A DNA stretch of 64,000 nt from positions 1-64,000 of the forward strand of contig NZ_JALKEV010000012.1 of the NCBI RefSeq assembly GCF_023017105.1, read 5' to 3'. Positions within the stretch are counted from its first letter, which is position 1, and every line of letters starts with the position of its first letter. Shown piece by piece: positions 16,357 through 24,599 of this stretch. The stretch is from Halalkalibacter sp. APA_J-10(15). Its GTDB lineage: Bacteria > Bacillota > Bacilli > Bacillales > Bacillaceae_D. The notes under the pieces are model-generated. The model searched no databases, was not told where the DNA came from, and worked only from the letters and a program-made list of their open reading frames with translations. A program made the position numbers and the translations under genes.

Positions 16357-17018
16357 ACACGGACGCTCCTTAATTGCTTTTCGATTTGCCACCACTGCTT
16401 TAATCGATGTGTATAACCTTTCAAGGATTTCCCCATTTCTCGATGCGTCATCGTTGTCGGCAATTCAAAAATGGACGCTCCCGCATTCAGTAGATCAATC
16501 GTCATTTGTGCTTCCACAGAAAATCCCATATAGCGCTGCTTTAATAAAATAGGAAGCCACTTCCGATGAAAAGCCCTCTGTCCGGACAGCGGAGACTCTA
16601 GCCACATTCCTGTTTGTTGATGGATAAGCTTTTGTACTCTTCTCTTCACAAAACCATTTCCCGCTTTTTTTCCTGGTTGAATAATGGACAAACAAATATC
16701 TGTTTGTTGTGATTCAACGGGCTTCAAAAGCTCTACATATTCTAATGCGCTCTTTTCTAAATCAGCATCTAAACAAACAATATAGTCGCCTTGAGCACAT
16801 TCCCACCCAGCTTGCAAAGCGTAGCCCTTTCCATGGTTTTCACGTAAGCAAATGAGTTGATCCGCCAGTTCTTTCGCTAACGAAGCCGTTGCATCTGTAC
16901 TTCCATCATCAACGACGATTAATTCTGTATCGCTTTCACCGAGTTTCTTTATATATGACAAGGTCTGAACGATGTATTCTGCTTCATTATAGGCTGGAAT
17001 GACAAGCGATACCGACAT
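16353..17018 (-). CDS. Family 2 glycosyltransferase
   Basis: A 221-aa GT-A fold enzyme without membrane helices. It has LVIPAYNEAEYI at the start, the nucleotide-binding VVDDGSTDATA near residue 38, HGKGYALQAGWECAQGDYIVCLDADLE with the DxD motif, and SPLSGQRAFHR. This resembles dolichol-phosphate-mannose-synthase-like enzymes, which load a sugar onto a polyprenyl phosphate. ATG 17018 is chosen because GGAGGTG is 8 bases upstream. It begins directly after steA and overlaps the next gene. Confidence 0.88.
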   Translation of the reverse strand: MSVSLVIPAYNEAEYIVQTLSYIKKLGESDTELIVVDDGSTDATASLAKELADQLICLRENHGKGYALQAGWECAQGDYIVCLDADLEKSALEYVELLKPVESQQTDICLSIIQPGKKAGNGFVKRRVQKLIHQQTGMWLESPLSGQRAFHRKWLPILLKQRYMGFSVEAQMTIDLLNAGASIFELPTTMTHREMGKSLKGYTHRLKQWWQIEKQLRSVRV

Positions 17019-17020
17019 AG

Positions 17021-18139
17021 TTAAAGCACCTCCTTCTTCTTCCAAGCGTAGAAACGTTCTTGAATAAAGGAACGGACGAATTCTAGCATCGATGGTCGTT
17101 CAACTTTCGGTATCATTGAATTAAAAGCTACTGAGCTTGAGGCAATATGATGAATCCCTTTTAAATCAGTTATTTTTGCTCCTGCTTGTATTCGAGCTAA
17201 CCATGTTGCACCCATTCCAGGACGACCCTTCTCAAGAAACTCCTCCATTCCTAAACGACAGCCTACTAAAAAGATCCGACTCACCTCTGACCAATAAGCA
17301 GCCATAATAGCGACATCTTCACTTGTGCCAACGAATTGAATAAGCTCGGTCTCCAACCCTAAACGATCTACTCGTTTTTTTCCAGGAGAATCACCGTTTA
17401 CATGCTGATGACAAATTAATGTTGCACCGCAAAACATAGCTCTCTCACTAATTGAATCCATATCACCGAAAATAAAGTGCGGCTTTATTCGTTTTTTCAA
17501 CAAGCCATCGGCCGCGCCATCAACTGCGATAATGACAAGGTTCTTTTGATTTAAAAGGGAACGTAGCACCTGAACATCTTTTTCATAGTTCGTATTTCGC
17601 GCTACAACACAAACGTGCTTCCCTTTCATGACATGTAAGCAATGAGGCAGTTGTGGCTTCGTTTGAAACCAGAGCTGCTCTTTCTTGGCAAAATTTAATG
17701 TATTAAGGACGAACTGCTCATAACTTGATGAATAATGCGTACGAGCTAGTTCATCTTTTTCTAATACTAGCTGCTGATCGTATACTTCCAGCGAGGCAAC
17801 TTTATACGATTTCAACCCTTCTATCATATAAAGTCCATTTTGATCAATCATCATTTCTTCACCATCAAAGGTGTAATCCTTTCGGCGATGTAGCTCCTTC
17901 ACATCATATACAGCAATGCCAGCCTTTAAAAGCGAGGATACATGGGGATGTTGAAATGTCCCACTATAGGATCGATACATATTAATAACTGCTTTTACTT
18001 TAGCTTCTATCATACCATTAACAGCAACTCCATCTAAATCTTGATGCCATAAAAAAACGATACTCTCTTCCGGTACATACTGGAGCAATTTCTTTGTTTG
18101 TTGATGCTCATAAAGTACACCATAAATTGGTTCAGCCAT
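17021..18139 (-). CDS. steA: Putative cytokinetic ring protein SteA
   Basis: A 372-aa protein with a thiamin-pyrophosphokinase-like core: VVARNTNYEKDVQVL, IIAVDGAADGLL, KPHFIFGDMDSISERA, and an N-terminal domain with FLWHQDLDGVAVNGMIEAKVKAVIN. A hydrophobic stretch after AGAKITDLKGIHHIASS is weak here, so a C-terminal membrane anchor is doubtful. The family is named from Corynebacterium SteA, linked to cell division. Its role in Bacillaceae is not established. ATG 18139 is preferred to 18145 since GAGGG is then 7 bases upstream. It leads an operon with two envelope glycosyltransferases. Confidence 0.8.
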   Translation of the reverse strand: MAEPIYGVLYEHQQTKKLLQYVPEESIVFLWHQDLDGVAVNGMIEAKVKAVINMYRSYSGTFQHPHVSSLLKAGIAVYDVKELHRRKDYTFDGEEMMIDQNGLYMIEGLKSYKVASLEVYDQQLVLEKDELARTHYSSSYEQFVLNTLNFAKKEQLWFQTKPQLPHCLHVMKGKHVCVVARNTNYEKDVQVLRSLLNQKNLVIIAVDGAADGLLKKRIKPHFIFGDMDSISERAMFCGATLICHQHVNGDSPGKKRVDRLGLETELIQFVGTSEDVAIMAAYWSEVSRIFLVGCRLGMEEFLEKGRPGMGATWLARIQAGAKITDLKGIHHIASSSVAFNSMIPKVERPSMLEFVRSFIQERFYAWKKKEVL

Positions 18140-18268
18140 ATCCATACCCTCTTTAAATCGTTTGTCCTTAATATGAGCGAATACAGCAATTTCTATGAGC
18201 GAGGAATGATATAGTAAAAATAACCTTGACTAGCAAACAAATCAAGGTAAGAGCTGTCATTGATTTAA

Positions 18269-18813
18269 TCATTTCTGATCTAAAAAATCCTTTGCCAAAT
18301 AATAGGCACTTACAGTAAATAATTGTGTGTTTATTTCATTTGCCCTTATTAATTCTTTCATCTCATCAAAATCAACTAAGACCACTTCTATTTCTTCTGT
18401 TTCATCTAGATCTTGATCGAATTTCCTAAAGGCATCGATAATAAGACATGTTATAATTTTATTCGTTTGCGTTGCAGGATTTACCATAAATTCACCTAAT
18501 TTGATCGGCTTCGTCTTTGATGTATAACCTGTTTCTTCCTTTAATTCTCTTAAAATCCCTTCCTCATATGATTCATTTTCCTCAATTTTACCTGCAGGAA
18601 CTTCTAAAAAGAAATCCTCTCCCGCATAACGGTATTGCTTTACTAGCACTACTTTTTTATATTCGTGATGACAAACGCATTCACCCAGTCAGAGTATTCA
18701 TGAACATAGTAGCCATCTATGATCCCTTTTGAATGCTGGCATTTATCCTTTCTTAAATGGCCAAATGGCGTCTTATATACATAGTGAGAGTCTAACGTTT
18801 TCCACTTTTTCAT
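18269..18813 (-). pseudogene. NUDIX hydrolase, frameshifted at an A/T homopolymer
   Basis: From ATG 18813 (AAGGAG 8 bases upstream) the first frame reads MKKWKTLDSHYVYKTPFGHL and on to FVITNIKK, then stops. The next frame continues VVLVKQYRYAG, FLEVPAGKIEENESY and a full NUDIX box (G-x5-E-x7-REL-x-EETG). One extra base in the T6 run at 18653-18658 (plus strand) would restore a protein of about 181 aa, like ADP-ribose pyrophosphatases of the NudF group. Without it, the intact catalytic part (126 aa) lacks its N-terminal strand and ribosome site. It is either a recent pseudogene or a base-call error. Confidence 0.8.
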
Positions 18814-18853
18814 CCACCGTGCTCCTTCGCTTAAACTTTTGCAAAAAAAAAAA

Positions 18854-18890
18854 TCAAACCCAACAATTCATCATGATTCATTGGGTTTGA
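18854..18890 (-). terminator. Rho-independent terminator of spo0A
   Basis: TCAAACCCAA and TTGGGTTTGA form a 10-bp stem, followed on the minus strand by a long T run. It lies 30 bases after the spo0A stop. Confidence 0.9.
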
Positions 18891-18920
18891 CTTTTGACGT
18901 ATATTTGTATGACGTAGCAA

Positions 18921-19736
18921 CTAAGACACCTTATGCTCAATCCTTAGCTTATCGGCCACCATCGCAATAAATTCACTATTTGTTGGTTTAGCTTTTGAAT
19001 GGCTAACCGTGTAGCCAAACAAACTTGAAATAGACTCAATGTTTCCACGGCTCCATGCGACCTCAATTGCGTGTCGGATCGCACGTTCCACTCGACTTGA
19101 CGTCGTATTGAACTTCTTCGCAATATCGGGATAGAGAACCTTAGTAATTGAACCAAGCAATTCAATGTCATTATACACCATTGTAATCGCCTCTCTTAAG
19201 TACATGTAACCTTTGATATGTGCAGGAACACCTATTTCATGAATAATGTTAGTAATGCTTGCATCTAAGTTCAAGCCTCCATTAGAAGACGATGAATCTG
19301 ATTTAGATGAAATAAATGATGATGAATTTGATGAACCAGATGGTTGAATAAATGATTGATTTATTCCGCCAATATCTCGGATATTCGTAATAAGTACATC
19401 CATATCAAAAGGCTTCAACACATAATAGGATGCACCTAACTCGACAGCCTTCTTCGTGACATCTTCCTGACCGAATGCGGTCAGCATAATAATATTCGGT
19501 TTATTCTTAAGCTTTAATGTATTCAAACGCTTTAGCACTGCTAAACCGTCCAAATGAGGCATAATTATATCTAAAATTAAGACGTCAGGCTCTTTATCCT
19601 CAACTAAGCCTAAACACTCTTGTCCATTGAAAGCCGTTCCTATGACTTCCATGTCACTTTGAGCAGAAATATACTCATTCAACAAATGAACTAATTCTCG
19701 ATTATCATCCGCAATACAAACCTTTACCTTTTGCAC
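18921..19736 (-). CDS. spo0A: Sporulation master regulator Spo0A
   Basis: A 271-aa response regulator. The receiver domain (1-125) has CIADDNREL, the phosphorylated Asp in [17 protein letters not shown] and the Lys in YVLKPFD. A Ser-rich linker (about 128-153) leads to the Spo0A_C DNA-binding domain starting [21 protein letters not shown], with the recognition helix in [19 protein letters not shown]. It starts at GTG 19736 with AGGGGGA 8 bases upstream, as in B. subtilis. Phosphorylation by the phosphorelay switches on sporulation. Two 0A boxes upstream suggest autoregulation. Confidence 0.98.
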   Translation of the reverse strand: MQKVKVCIADDNRELVHLLNEYISAQSDMEVIGTAFNGQECLGLVEDKEPDVLILDIIMPHLDGLAVLKRLNTLKLKNKPNIIMLTAFGQEDVTKKAVELGASYYVLKPFDMDVLITNIRDIGGINQSFIQPSGSSNSSSFISSKSDSSSSNGGLNLDASITNIIHEIGVPAHIKGYMYLREAITMVYNDIELLGSITKVLYPDIAKKFNTTSSRVERAIRHAIEVAWSRGNIESISSLFGYTVSHSKAKPTNSEFIAMVADKLRIEHKVS

Positions 19737-19785
19737 ACAAAATCCCCCTCTGATTACAGTAATAAATATTGATCCTTATACTAAG

Positions 19786-19792
19786 TTCGACA
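19786..19792 (-). promoter_or_regulatory. 0A box upstream of spo0A
   Basis: TGTCGAA on the minus strand matches the Spo0A-binding consensus exactly, 50 bases before the spo0A start. Autoregulation is inferred from position. Confidence 0.55.
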
Positions 19793-19918
19793 CCCCTACG
19801 GCATTTCCTCTATTTTTTTTATTTTTATTTGATTTTTTTATAATTACTGTCATTTACTCCATAATACTCATGTTTTCGATAACATTCGTCATTTGACAGA
19901 TCAAATGAACTTTGTTTT

Positions 19919-19925
19919 TGTCGAA
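19919..19925 (+). promoter_or_regulatory. Second 0A box upstream of spo0A
   Basis: TGTCGAA on the plus strand, about 185 bases before spo0A. B. subtilis spo0A also has several 0A boxes. The rest of the 490-base gap is AT-rich and I could not assign its promoters. Confidence 0.5.
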
Positions 19926-20090
19926 TAATATTTATACAATCATCATACCACAATATAGCCACCTATACGACAACGGTTTACGTAATGACTAATCACCTCT
20001 GCTTTTAAGGTAGAAGGAGATAGGGAAAGAGTTATATGTGTATTTGTCACAGAAAGGATCGAGAAAAATAAGTTTCAGTCAAAAGGAAAA

Positions 20091-20123
20091 TCCGAAGATT
20101 CAAAAAGAATCATTCGGATTTCA
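20091..20123 (-). terminator. Hairpin terminator after mntC
   Basis: AATCCGAA and TTCGGATT form the outer stem and GATTC/GAATC the inner one. It lies about 100 bases after the mntC stop and is followed by a T-rich stretch on the minus strand. Confidence 0.7.
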
Positions 20124-20225
20124 TTAAATAAACAGTAATAATTGAAAAGGGAGTTTTTTTCTTTAAAGGAGTGCTTTTTTATTCAGAATTTTTTGTTGAG
20201 ATTAAGAATTAGGGATAGGAATAGC

Positions 20226-21116
20226 TTATACAGCCGTACGATCGCGTGACTCTTTTCGGTTAGCCATTGTTGTTCTAAATGAACGGACGACAACACCTTG
20301 TTTTGGCGAAAATAAGAAAGCAATAATGAAAATCACTGATGCGACTAATACAATCGAAGCCCCTGTCGCTACATCATAAATAAATGAGCCATAAACACCA
20401 ACAATCGCTGAAATTACACCAAATAAGGACGCTAAACCTAGCATCACCGGCAGACGATCTGTTAATAAGTAGGCCGTTGCACCTGGAGTAATAAGCATGG
20501 CTACGACAAGGACAATACCAACTGATTGTAGGGAAGCAACTGTCACTAATGTTAAAATAATCATTAACAAATAATGTATTAATTGAGTCGGCAATCCAAT
20601 GGCTTGAGCCATCGTCGGATCGAATGTACTAATTAATAATTGCTTGTAGAATAAAAGAATTAATGCAAAAACGGCAATACCAATTCCAATCGTCATCCAT
20701 AAGTCCGAAGTTCCAACAGCTAACACATTCCCAAACAGAATATGCCATAAGTCCAATCCTGAGCCACGATTATACGTAATTAAGACTATCCCTAATGCAA
20801 ACGCAGCTGTAAACATAATACCAATCGACGAATCATGTTTAATCCGACTTTTTTGTGATACATACCCAATGGCAATAGCTGTCAAAACCCCTGTAACCAT
20901 CGCTCCAATAAAGAAGCTTGCTCCAAGTAAATACGCAATAACAACACCTGGCAAAACCGCATGAGAAATCGCATCTCCCATTAAAGCCATACCTCGTAAA
21001 ATGATAAAACAACCCACCATCCCACATATAATCCCAACGAGAATTCCTGCTATTAGCGCATTTTGCAAGTATTGATACTTACCAACTGCATCAAGAAAAA
21101 AAGCTATGTTTTCCAT
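20226..21116 (-). CDS. mntC: Manganese ABC transporter permease
   Basis: A 296-aa ABC-3 family permease with about eight to nine membrane helices. Family motifs include GIICGMVGCFIILRGMALMGDAISHAVLPGV near residues 28-58 and the coupling region SQKSRIKHDSSIGI. The start overlaps the mntB stop by one base (TAATG). In B. subtilis two permease genes, mntC and mntD, follow mntB; here only one is present and a terminator follows, so the transporter is probably a permease homodimer. Confidence 0.9.
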   Translation of the reverse strand: MENIAFFLDAVGKYQYLQNALIAGILVGIICGMVGCFIILRGMALMGDAISHAVLPGVVIAYLLGASFFIGAMVTGVLTAIAIGYVSQKSRIKHDSSIGIMFTAAFALGIVLITYNRGSGLDLWHILFGNVLAVGTSDLWMTIGIGIAVFALILLFYKQLLISTFDPTMAQAIGLPTQLIHYLLMIILTLVTVASLQSVGIVLVVAMLITPGATAYLLTDRLPVMLGLASLFGVISAIVGVYGSFIYDVATGASIVLVASVIFIIAFLFSPKQGVVVRSFRTTMANRKESRDRTAV

Positions 21117-21880
21117 TAGTTGCTCACCACCATTGAACCAAAGCTACCATTTGACACAAATGCCGCTTTTCCTTCATATGCACGCTCTAAATTTTCTAAT
21201 AAAAAGACATCTTCTGTTTTTCCGTAAGCGATGAGCTTTTTATTCAACATGATTAACTGATCAAAATAATCGGTTACCTTACTTAAATCATGATGAACAA
21301 CAAATATTGTTTTCCCTTCATTTTTCAATTCCTTTAGTAATTGAAAAATGATTTGCTCTGACGTCATATCAATGCCAGCAAACGGTTCATCTAAGAAAAA
21401 CAATTGAGCTTCCTGAGCTAATGCTCGAGCAATAAATACTCGCTGCTGCTGACCACCTGACAATTCACCTATTTGCCTTTTCCGAAAATCAATCATGCCG
21501 ACCTTTTCGAGGCAATGAAGAGCTAGTTGCCGATCCCTCTTTTTTGGTCTCCCCCACCAAGAAATATGAGGATAACGCCCCATTAAAACAACATCTTCAA
21601 CTAAAACGGGAAAATCCATATCAATGTGGTTTCGCTGTGGAACGTAGGCTATTTTTTTTCGAACCTTGTTGATGGACTCATCCAAGATTGATATCGAACC
21701 ACTTTGCTTTGGGATCATTCCCATTACCACTTTGATAAATGTTGACTTCCCAGCACCGTTCGGTCCTATAATTCCTACTAACTCCTCTTTAGGTAAACGA
21801 AGCGTAATCGTATCCAGAGCTTTCTCATTATGATAACGAACCGATAGCTGCTTTACCGCAATACTCGTCTTCATCTCCAT
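21116..21880 (-). CDS. mntB: Manganese ABC transporter ATP-binding protein
   Basis: A 254-aa ABC ATPase with Walker A GPNGAGKSTF near residue 36, Q-loop YVPQRNHID, signature LSGGQQQR, Walker B LFFLDEPFAG and the switch His in VVHHDL. ATG 21880 is preferred, as AGGTGA is 5 bases upstream; an in-frame GTG lies three codons earlier inside that site. It energises uptake through MntC. A hairpin separates it from mntA, which would leave more mRNA for the binding protein. Confidence 0.92.
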   Translation of the reverse strand: MEMKTSIAVKQLSVRYHNEKALDTITLRLPKEELVGIIGPNGAGKSTFIKVVMGMIPKQSGSISILDESINKVRKKIAYVPQRNHIDMDFPVLVEDVVLMGRYPHISWWGRPKKRDRQLALHCLEKVGMIDFRKRQIGELSGGQQQRVFIARALAQEAQLFFLDEPFAGIDMTSEQIIFQLLKELKNEGKTIFVVHHDLSKVTDYFDQLIMLNKKLIAYGKTEDVFLLENLERAYEGKAAFVSNGSFGSMVVSN

Positions 21881-21907
21881 CTCAATCACCTTTCATCGGA
21901 TGTCACG

Positions 21908-21932
21908 AAAGACACCTCACGAGGGTGCCTTT
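21908..21932 (-). terminator. Intercistronic hairpin between mntA and mntB
   Basis: AAAGACACCTC pairs with GAGGGTGCCTTT across a 2-base loop with one mismatch. No long T run follows. It may act as partial terminator or mRNA-stabilising stem, giving more of the binding protein than of ATPase and permease. Confidence 0.6.
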
Positions 21933-21937
21933 CCTTA

Positions 21938-22900
21938 TTATTGTGTTAGTCCTTCAACAAAGACATTAACATTATGCTCCATCATTTCTAAATAAGTCTC
22001 AGCTCCGCTTCCCTCAAGCCCAACAGCATCTGTATACACTTCGCCGGCAATTGGGACATTCGTTTCATTTGAAACTTGCTTCATGAAATCTTGATTAACG
22101 GTTGTTTCAACGAAAACAGCAGGAAGCTCTAAGTCATTAACTAAATCAATAATTCGAGAAACCTGTTGTGGTGTTCCTTCTGCATGAGAGTTAATATCCC
22201 ATACACCTTCTGTTTCAAAGCCATAATCAGCTCCAAAATATTTAAATGCATTCTCACTTACAACAATAACACGTTTCTCTTCTGGAATCTCAACGACTTC
22301 CTCTTCAATCCAAGCATCAAGCTCTTCTAATTGTGTTATATATGCATCAGCATTCTCACGATAGACAGACTCGCCATCAGGATCTCTTTTAATTAAATCC
22401 TCCACAATGTTATCAACATACAGGATAGCGTTTTTCGCACTTAACCAAGCATGTGGATCATCCTCTTCTCCACCTTCCAATGGAATGGCTGTAACTCCAT
22501 CAGAAATGGCTACGATTTCTGTTTCTGTCACATTAGTTAAAATAGACTCAAGCCATTCCTCAAGGTCAAGTCCATTAACATAGAAGACATCTGCATCTGA
22601 TACTTTTTGAAAATCACTTGGTACAGGCTCATACTCATGAGGCTCTTCACCAATTGGGACAATATATTCAACTGTACCACGATCACCAATGACTTGTGAA
22701 ATGATATCCCCTAATATAGAAAAGCTTGTTGTAATCGTTAGTCCTTCTTCATTTTCATCTTGCACAACTTCTTCGCTCGAGCCATTGTCCTCATTTGTTC
22801 CCGTCTCATCCTCCTGGACGGTCTCCTCACTTCCGCATGCAGCCAATAGCAAGCTGAATGCTACGACCATACTTAGCCAAATCCACCCTTTTTTCTTCAT
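21938..22900 (-). CDS. mntA: Manganese-binding lipoprotein of an ABC transporter
   Basis: A 320-aa cluster A-I solute-binding protein. The signal peptide ends in lipobox LLLAAC (Cys near residue 22), followed by an acidic linker. Ligand motifs are GEEPHEYEP, DDPHAWLSA, a Glu in VSENAFKYF and the Asp in VYTDAVG. SENAFKYFGADYG, INSHAEGTP and VYTDAVG resemble B. subtilis MntA more than ZnuA, and there is no His-rich loop. ATG 22900 has GGAGAGG upstream. It leads mntABC, probably repressed by the MntR encoded at 48438-48854. Confidence 0.88.
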   Translation of the reverse strand: MKKKGWIWLSMVVAFSLLLAACGSEETVQEDETGTNEDNGSSEEVVQDENEEGLTITTSFSILGDIISQVIGDRGTVEYIVPIGEEPHEYEPVPSDFQKVSDADVFYVNGLDLEEWLESILTNVTETEIVAISDGVTAIPLEGGEEDDPHAWLSAKNAILYVDNIVEDLIKRDPDGESVYRENADAYITQLEELDAWIEEEVVEIPEEKRVIVVSENAFKYFGADYGFETEGVWDINSHAEGTPQQVSRIIDLVNDLELPAVFVETTVNQDFMKQVSNETNVPIAGEVYTDAVGLEGSGAETYLEMMEHNVNVFVEGLTQ

Positions 22901-22982
22901 CTCCAATTCCTCTCCTTCTTACTTTTTTAATTATATACATATCACTTTCCACTTCTACCTTTGCACAAAAACAAGGTTTTCT

Positions 22983-23017
22983 CCTTATAAGGTATATGTA
23001 TATCAATATTATAAGGC
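22983..23017. promoter_or_regulatory. Candidate mntA promoter region with CCTTATAA repeats
   Basis: On the minus strand CCTTATAAT and the palindrome CCTTATAAGG (22983-22992) are about 25 bases apart upstream of mntA, and the first contains a TATAAT -10-like hexamer. MntR boxes in Bacillus contain CCTTAAGG, so CCTTATAAGG, with two extra bases, is only a tentative operator. The remaining gap to spoIVB shows nothing else apart from a terminator. Confidence 0.3.
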
Positions 23018-23188
23018 GCTAAAAGTTTGATTAGTGTTAAAACATTTGTCCAAGTCTATTTATTTGCTCATGACAACATGTTTTTCCTTAGTGCAACTTT
23101 ATTATAAAACGGAAATTTATCATTTGTCTATACTTTTTTAAAAAAATGATCCTTTTTTTATGAACGTCTTTATTTGTTACAAATAAAA

Positions 23189-23226
23189 GGCCACCGAAAA
23201 GAAATCATTCTCCTTTTTCAGCGGCC
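23189..23226 (-). terminator. Rho-independent terminator of spoIVB
   Basis: GGCCGCTGAAAA pairs with TTTTCGGTGGCC, followed by a T-rich stretch on the minus strand, directly after the stop. Confidence 0.85.
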
Positions 23227-23233
23227 TCTACAT

Positions 23234-24469
23234 TTAGCTAGCTTTTGCTTCTTCTTCAATCACACCAGCTTCTTCTAGCATCCATTCAATGTGGCAACCA
23301 TACCCAGAGGTTGGATCATTTACAAAAACATGAGTAACAGCTCCAACTAATTTTCCATCTTGAATGATCGGGCTTCCACTCATGCCTTGAACAATTCCTC
23401 CTGTAGCTTCCAACAACTTAGGATCGGTCACTTTAATCACCATACCTTTTGTAGCTGGTTGTTTTTGCGGTACAGAGCTAATAATTTCAATATCAAACTC
23501 CTGTACTTCTTCCCCTTCTAAAACTGTTAAAATTTTTGCTGGTCCTTCTTTTACGTTTGTCGATAGAGAAACAGGCATACTTTCATCGTGTATGTGGTTT
23601 TTTAAATCAGCTTTTTCTAACTTACCAAAAATACCAAACGAGCTATTTTTCTCAATTGAACCTAAAACATCTCTTTTTTTCGATAAGCTAGCTAATTTTT
23701 CTCCCGGATCTCCATTGCTTCCTTTTTCAATTGAAGTAACAGAAGATCGAATAATTTGTCCATCATGAACAATAATCGGCCTTTTCGTATCAACATCAGA
23801 AATGACATGACCTAACGCACCATAATTTTTTGATTCTGGATCATAAAACGTTAATGTACCAACACCAGCCGCAGAATCGCGAATGTACAAGCCCATTCTA
23901 TAAGAATGCTCCCCTTTAGCTTTTACTGGCTGCAATGTTTTTTCATATGCTTTCTGGTCACGCTTTAAGCGAATTTCCAATGCACGTTCCTCATCACCTG
24001 CTGTTTGTACATAGTCACCAACTTGGCTCATTCGCTGTATTTCTTCCCCATCAATGTGCGTAATCATATCTCCAACTTCAATTCCTGCTTCTTCACCTGG
24101 GGAAAGGCTCGCATCATCTGTTTCAATTAAATGATGACCAACAACGAGCACCCCTTCTGTATTTAACTTAACCCCAATGGATTGACCACCAGGTATAACT
24201 TCTTTTTTCGGTAATACGTTCACATCAATATTTTTTACTGGAAAATTTCCAACCTCAAACTTCACTTGCTCCGTGTCTGCTCCAACCGTTGAAGTAGGGA
24301 CAGCCTGTAATGCTTTGGTCGCCTCATCAATTGGTGCAAAATCTTCTTCAAATACGGTTATACTATTCGGGACATGTACCCATTCTTGTACGTTATCAGA
24401 AAAACCTATACACACGACAACGATAAGAAAAACAACACCGATTCCCTTTCTAATTGCATCGCCTCTCAT
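23234..24469 (-). CDS. spoIVB: SpoIVB serine peptidase
   Basis: A 411-aa forespore protein secreted into the intermembrane space, where it triggers pro-sigma-K processing through the SpoIVFA/SpoIVFB complex. It has one N-terminal membrane helix (about residues 8-24), a PDZ domain (about 95-175; [20 protein letters not shown]) and an S55 peptidase domain with the catalytic His in [10 protein letters not shown] and the catalytic Ser in GMSGSPI. ATG 24469 follows AGGAGAG by 9 bases. It lies between recN and spo0A as in all Bacillus. Confidence 0.96.
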   Translation of the reverse strand: MRGDAIRKGIGVVFLIVVVCIGFSDNVQEWVHVPNSITVFEEDFAPIDEATKALQAVPTSTVGADTEQVKFEVGNFPVKNIDVNVLPKKEVIPGGQSIGVKLNTEGVLVVGHHLIETDDASLSPGEEAGIEVGDMITHIDGEEIQRMSQVGDYVQTAGDEERALEIRLKRDQKAYEKTLQPVKAKGEHSYRMGLYIRDSAAGVGTLTFYDPESKNYGALGHVISDVDTKRPIIVHDGQIIRSSVTSIEKGSNGDPGEKLASLSKKRDVLGSIEKNSSFGIFGKLEKADLKNHIHDESMPVSLSTNVKEGPAKILTVLEGEEVQEFDIEIISSVPQKQPATKGMVIKVTDPKLLEATGGIVQGMSGSPIIQDGKLVGAVTHVFVNDPTSGYGCHIEWMLEEAGVIEEEAKAS

Positions 24470-24563
24470 CACTTCACTCTCCTAGCTCCTTGCCCACACC
24501 TCCAAAGATGGCTGTAATACTAATGTTGCCTTGCGACACAACATTTATAACTACAGAAAAAGA

Positions 24564-24593
24564 AAAAAGCTAACCTAAATTGGTTAGCTTTTG
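24564..24593 (-). terminator. Rho-independent terminator of recN
   Basis: AAAAGCTAACC and GGTTAGCTTTT form the stem with a T run on the minus strand, a few bases after the recN stop. Confidence 0.88.
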
Positions 24594-24599
24594 TAATGC

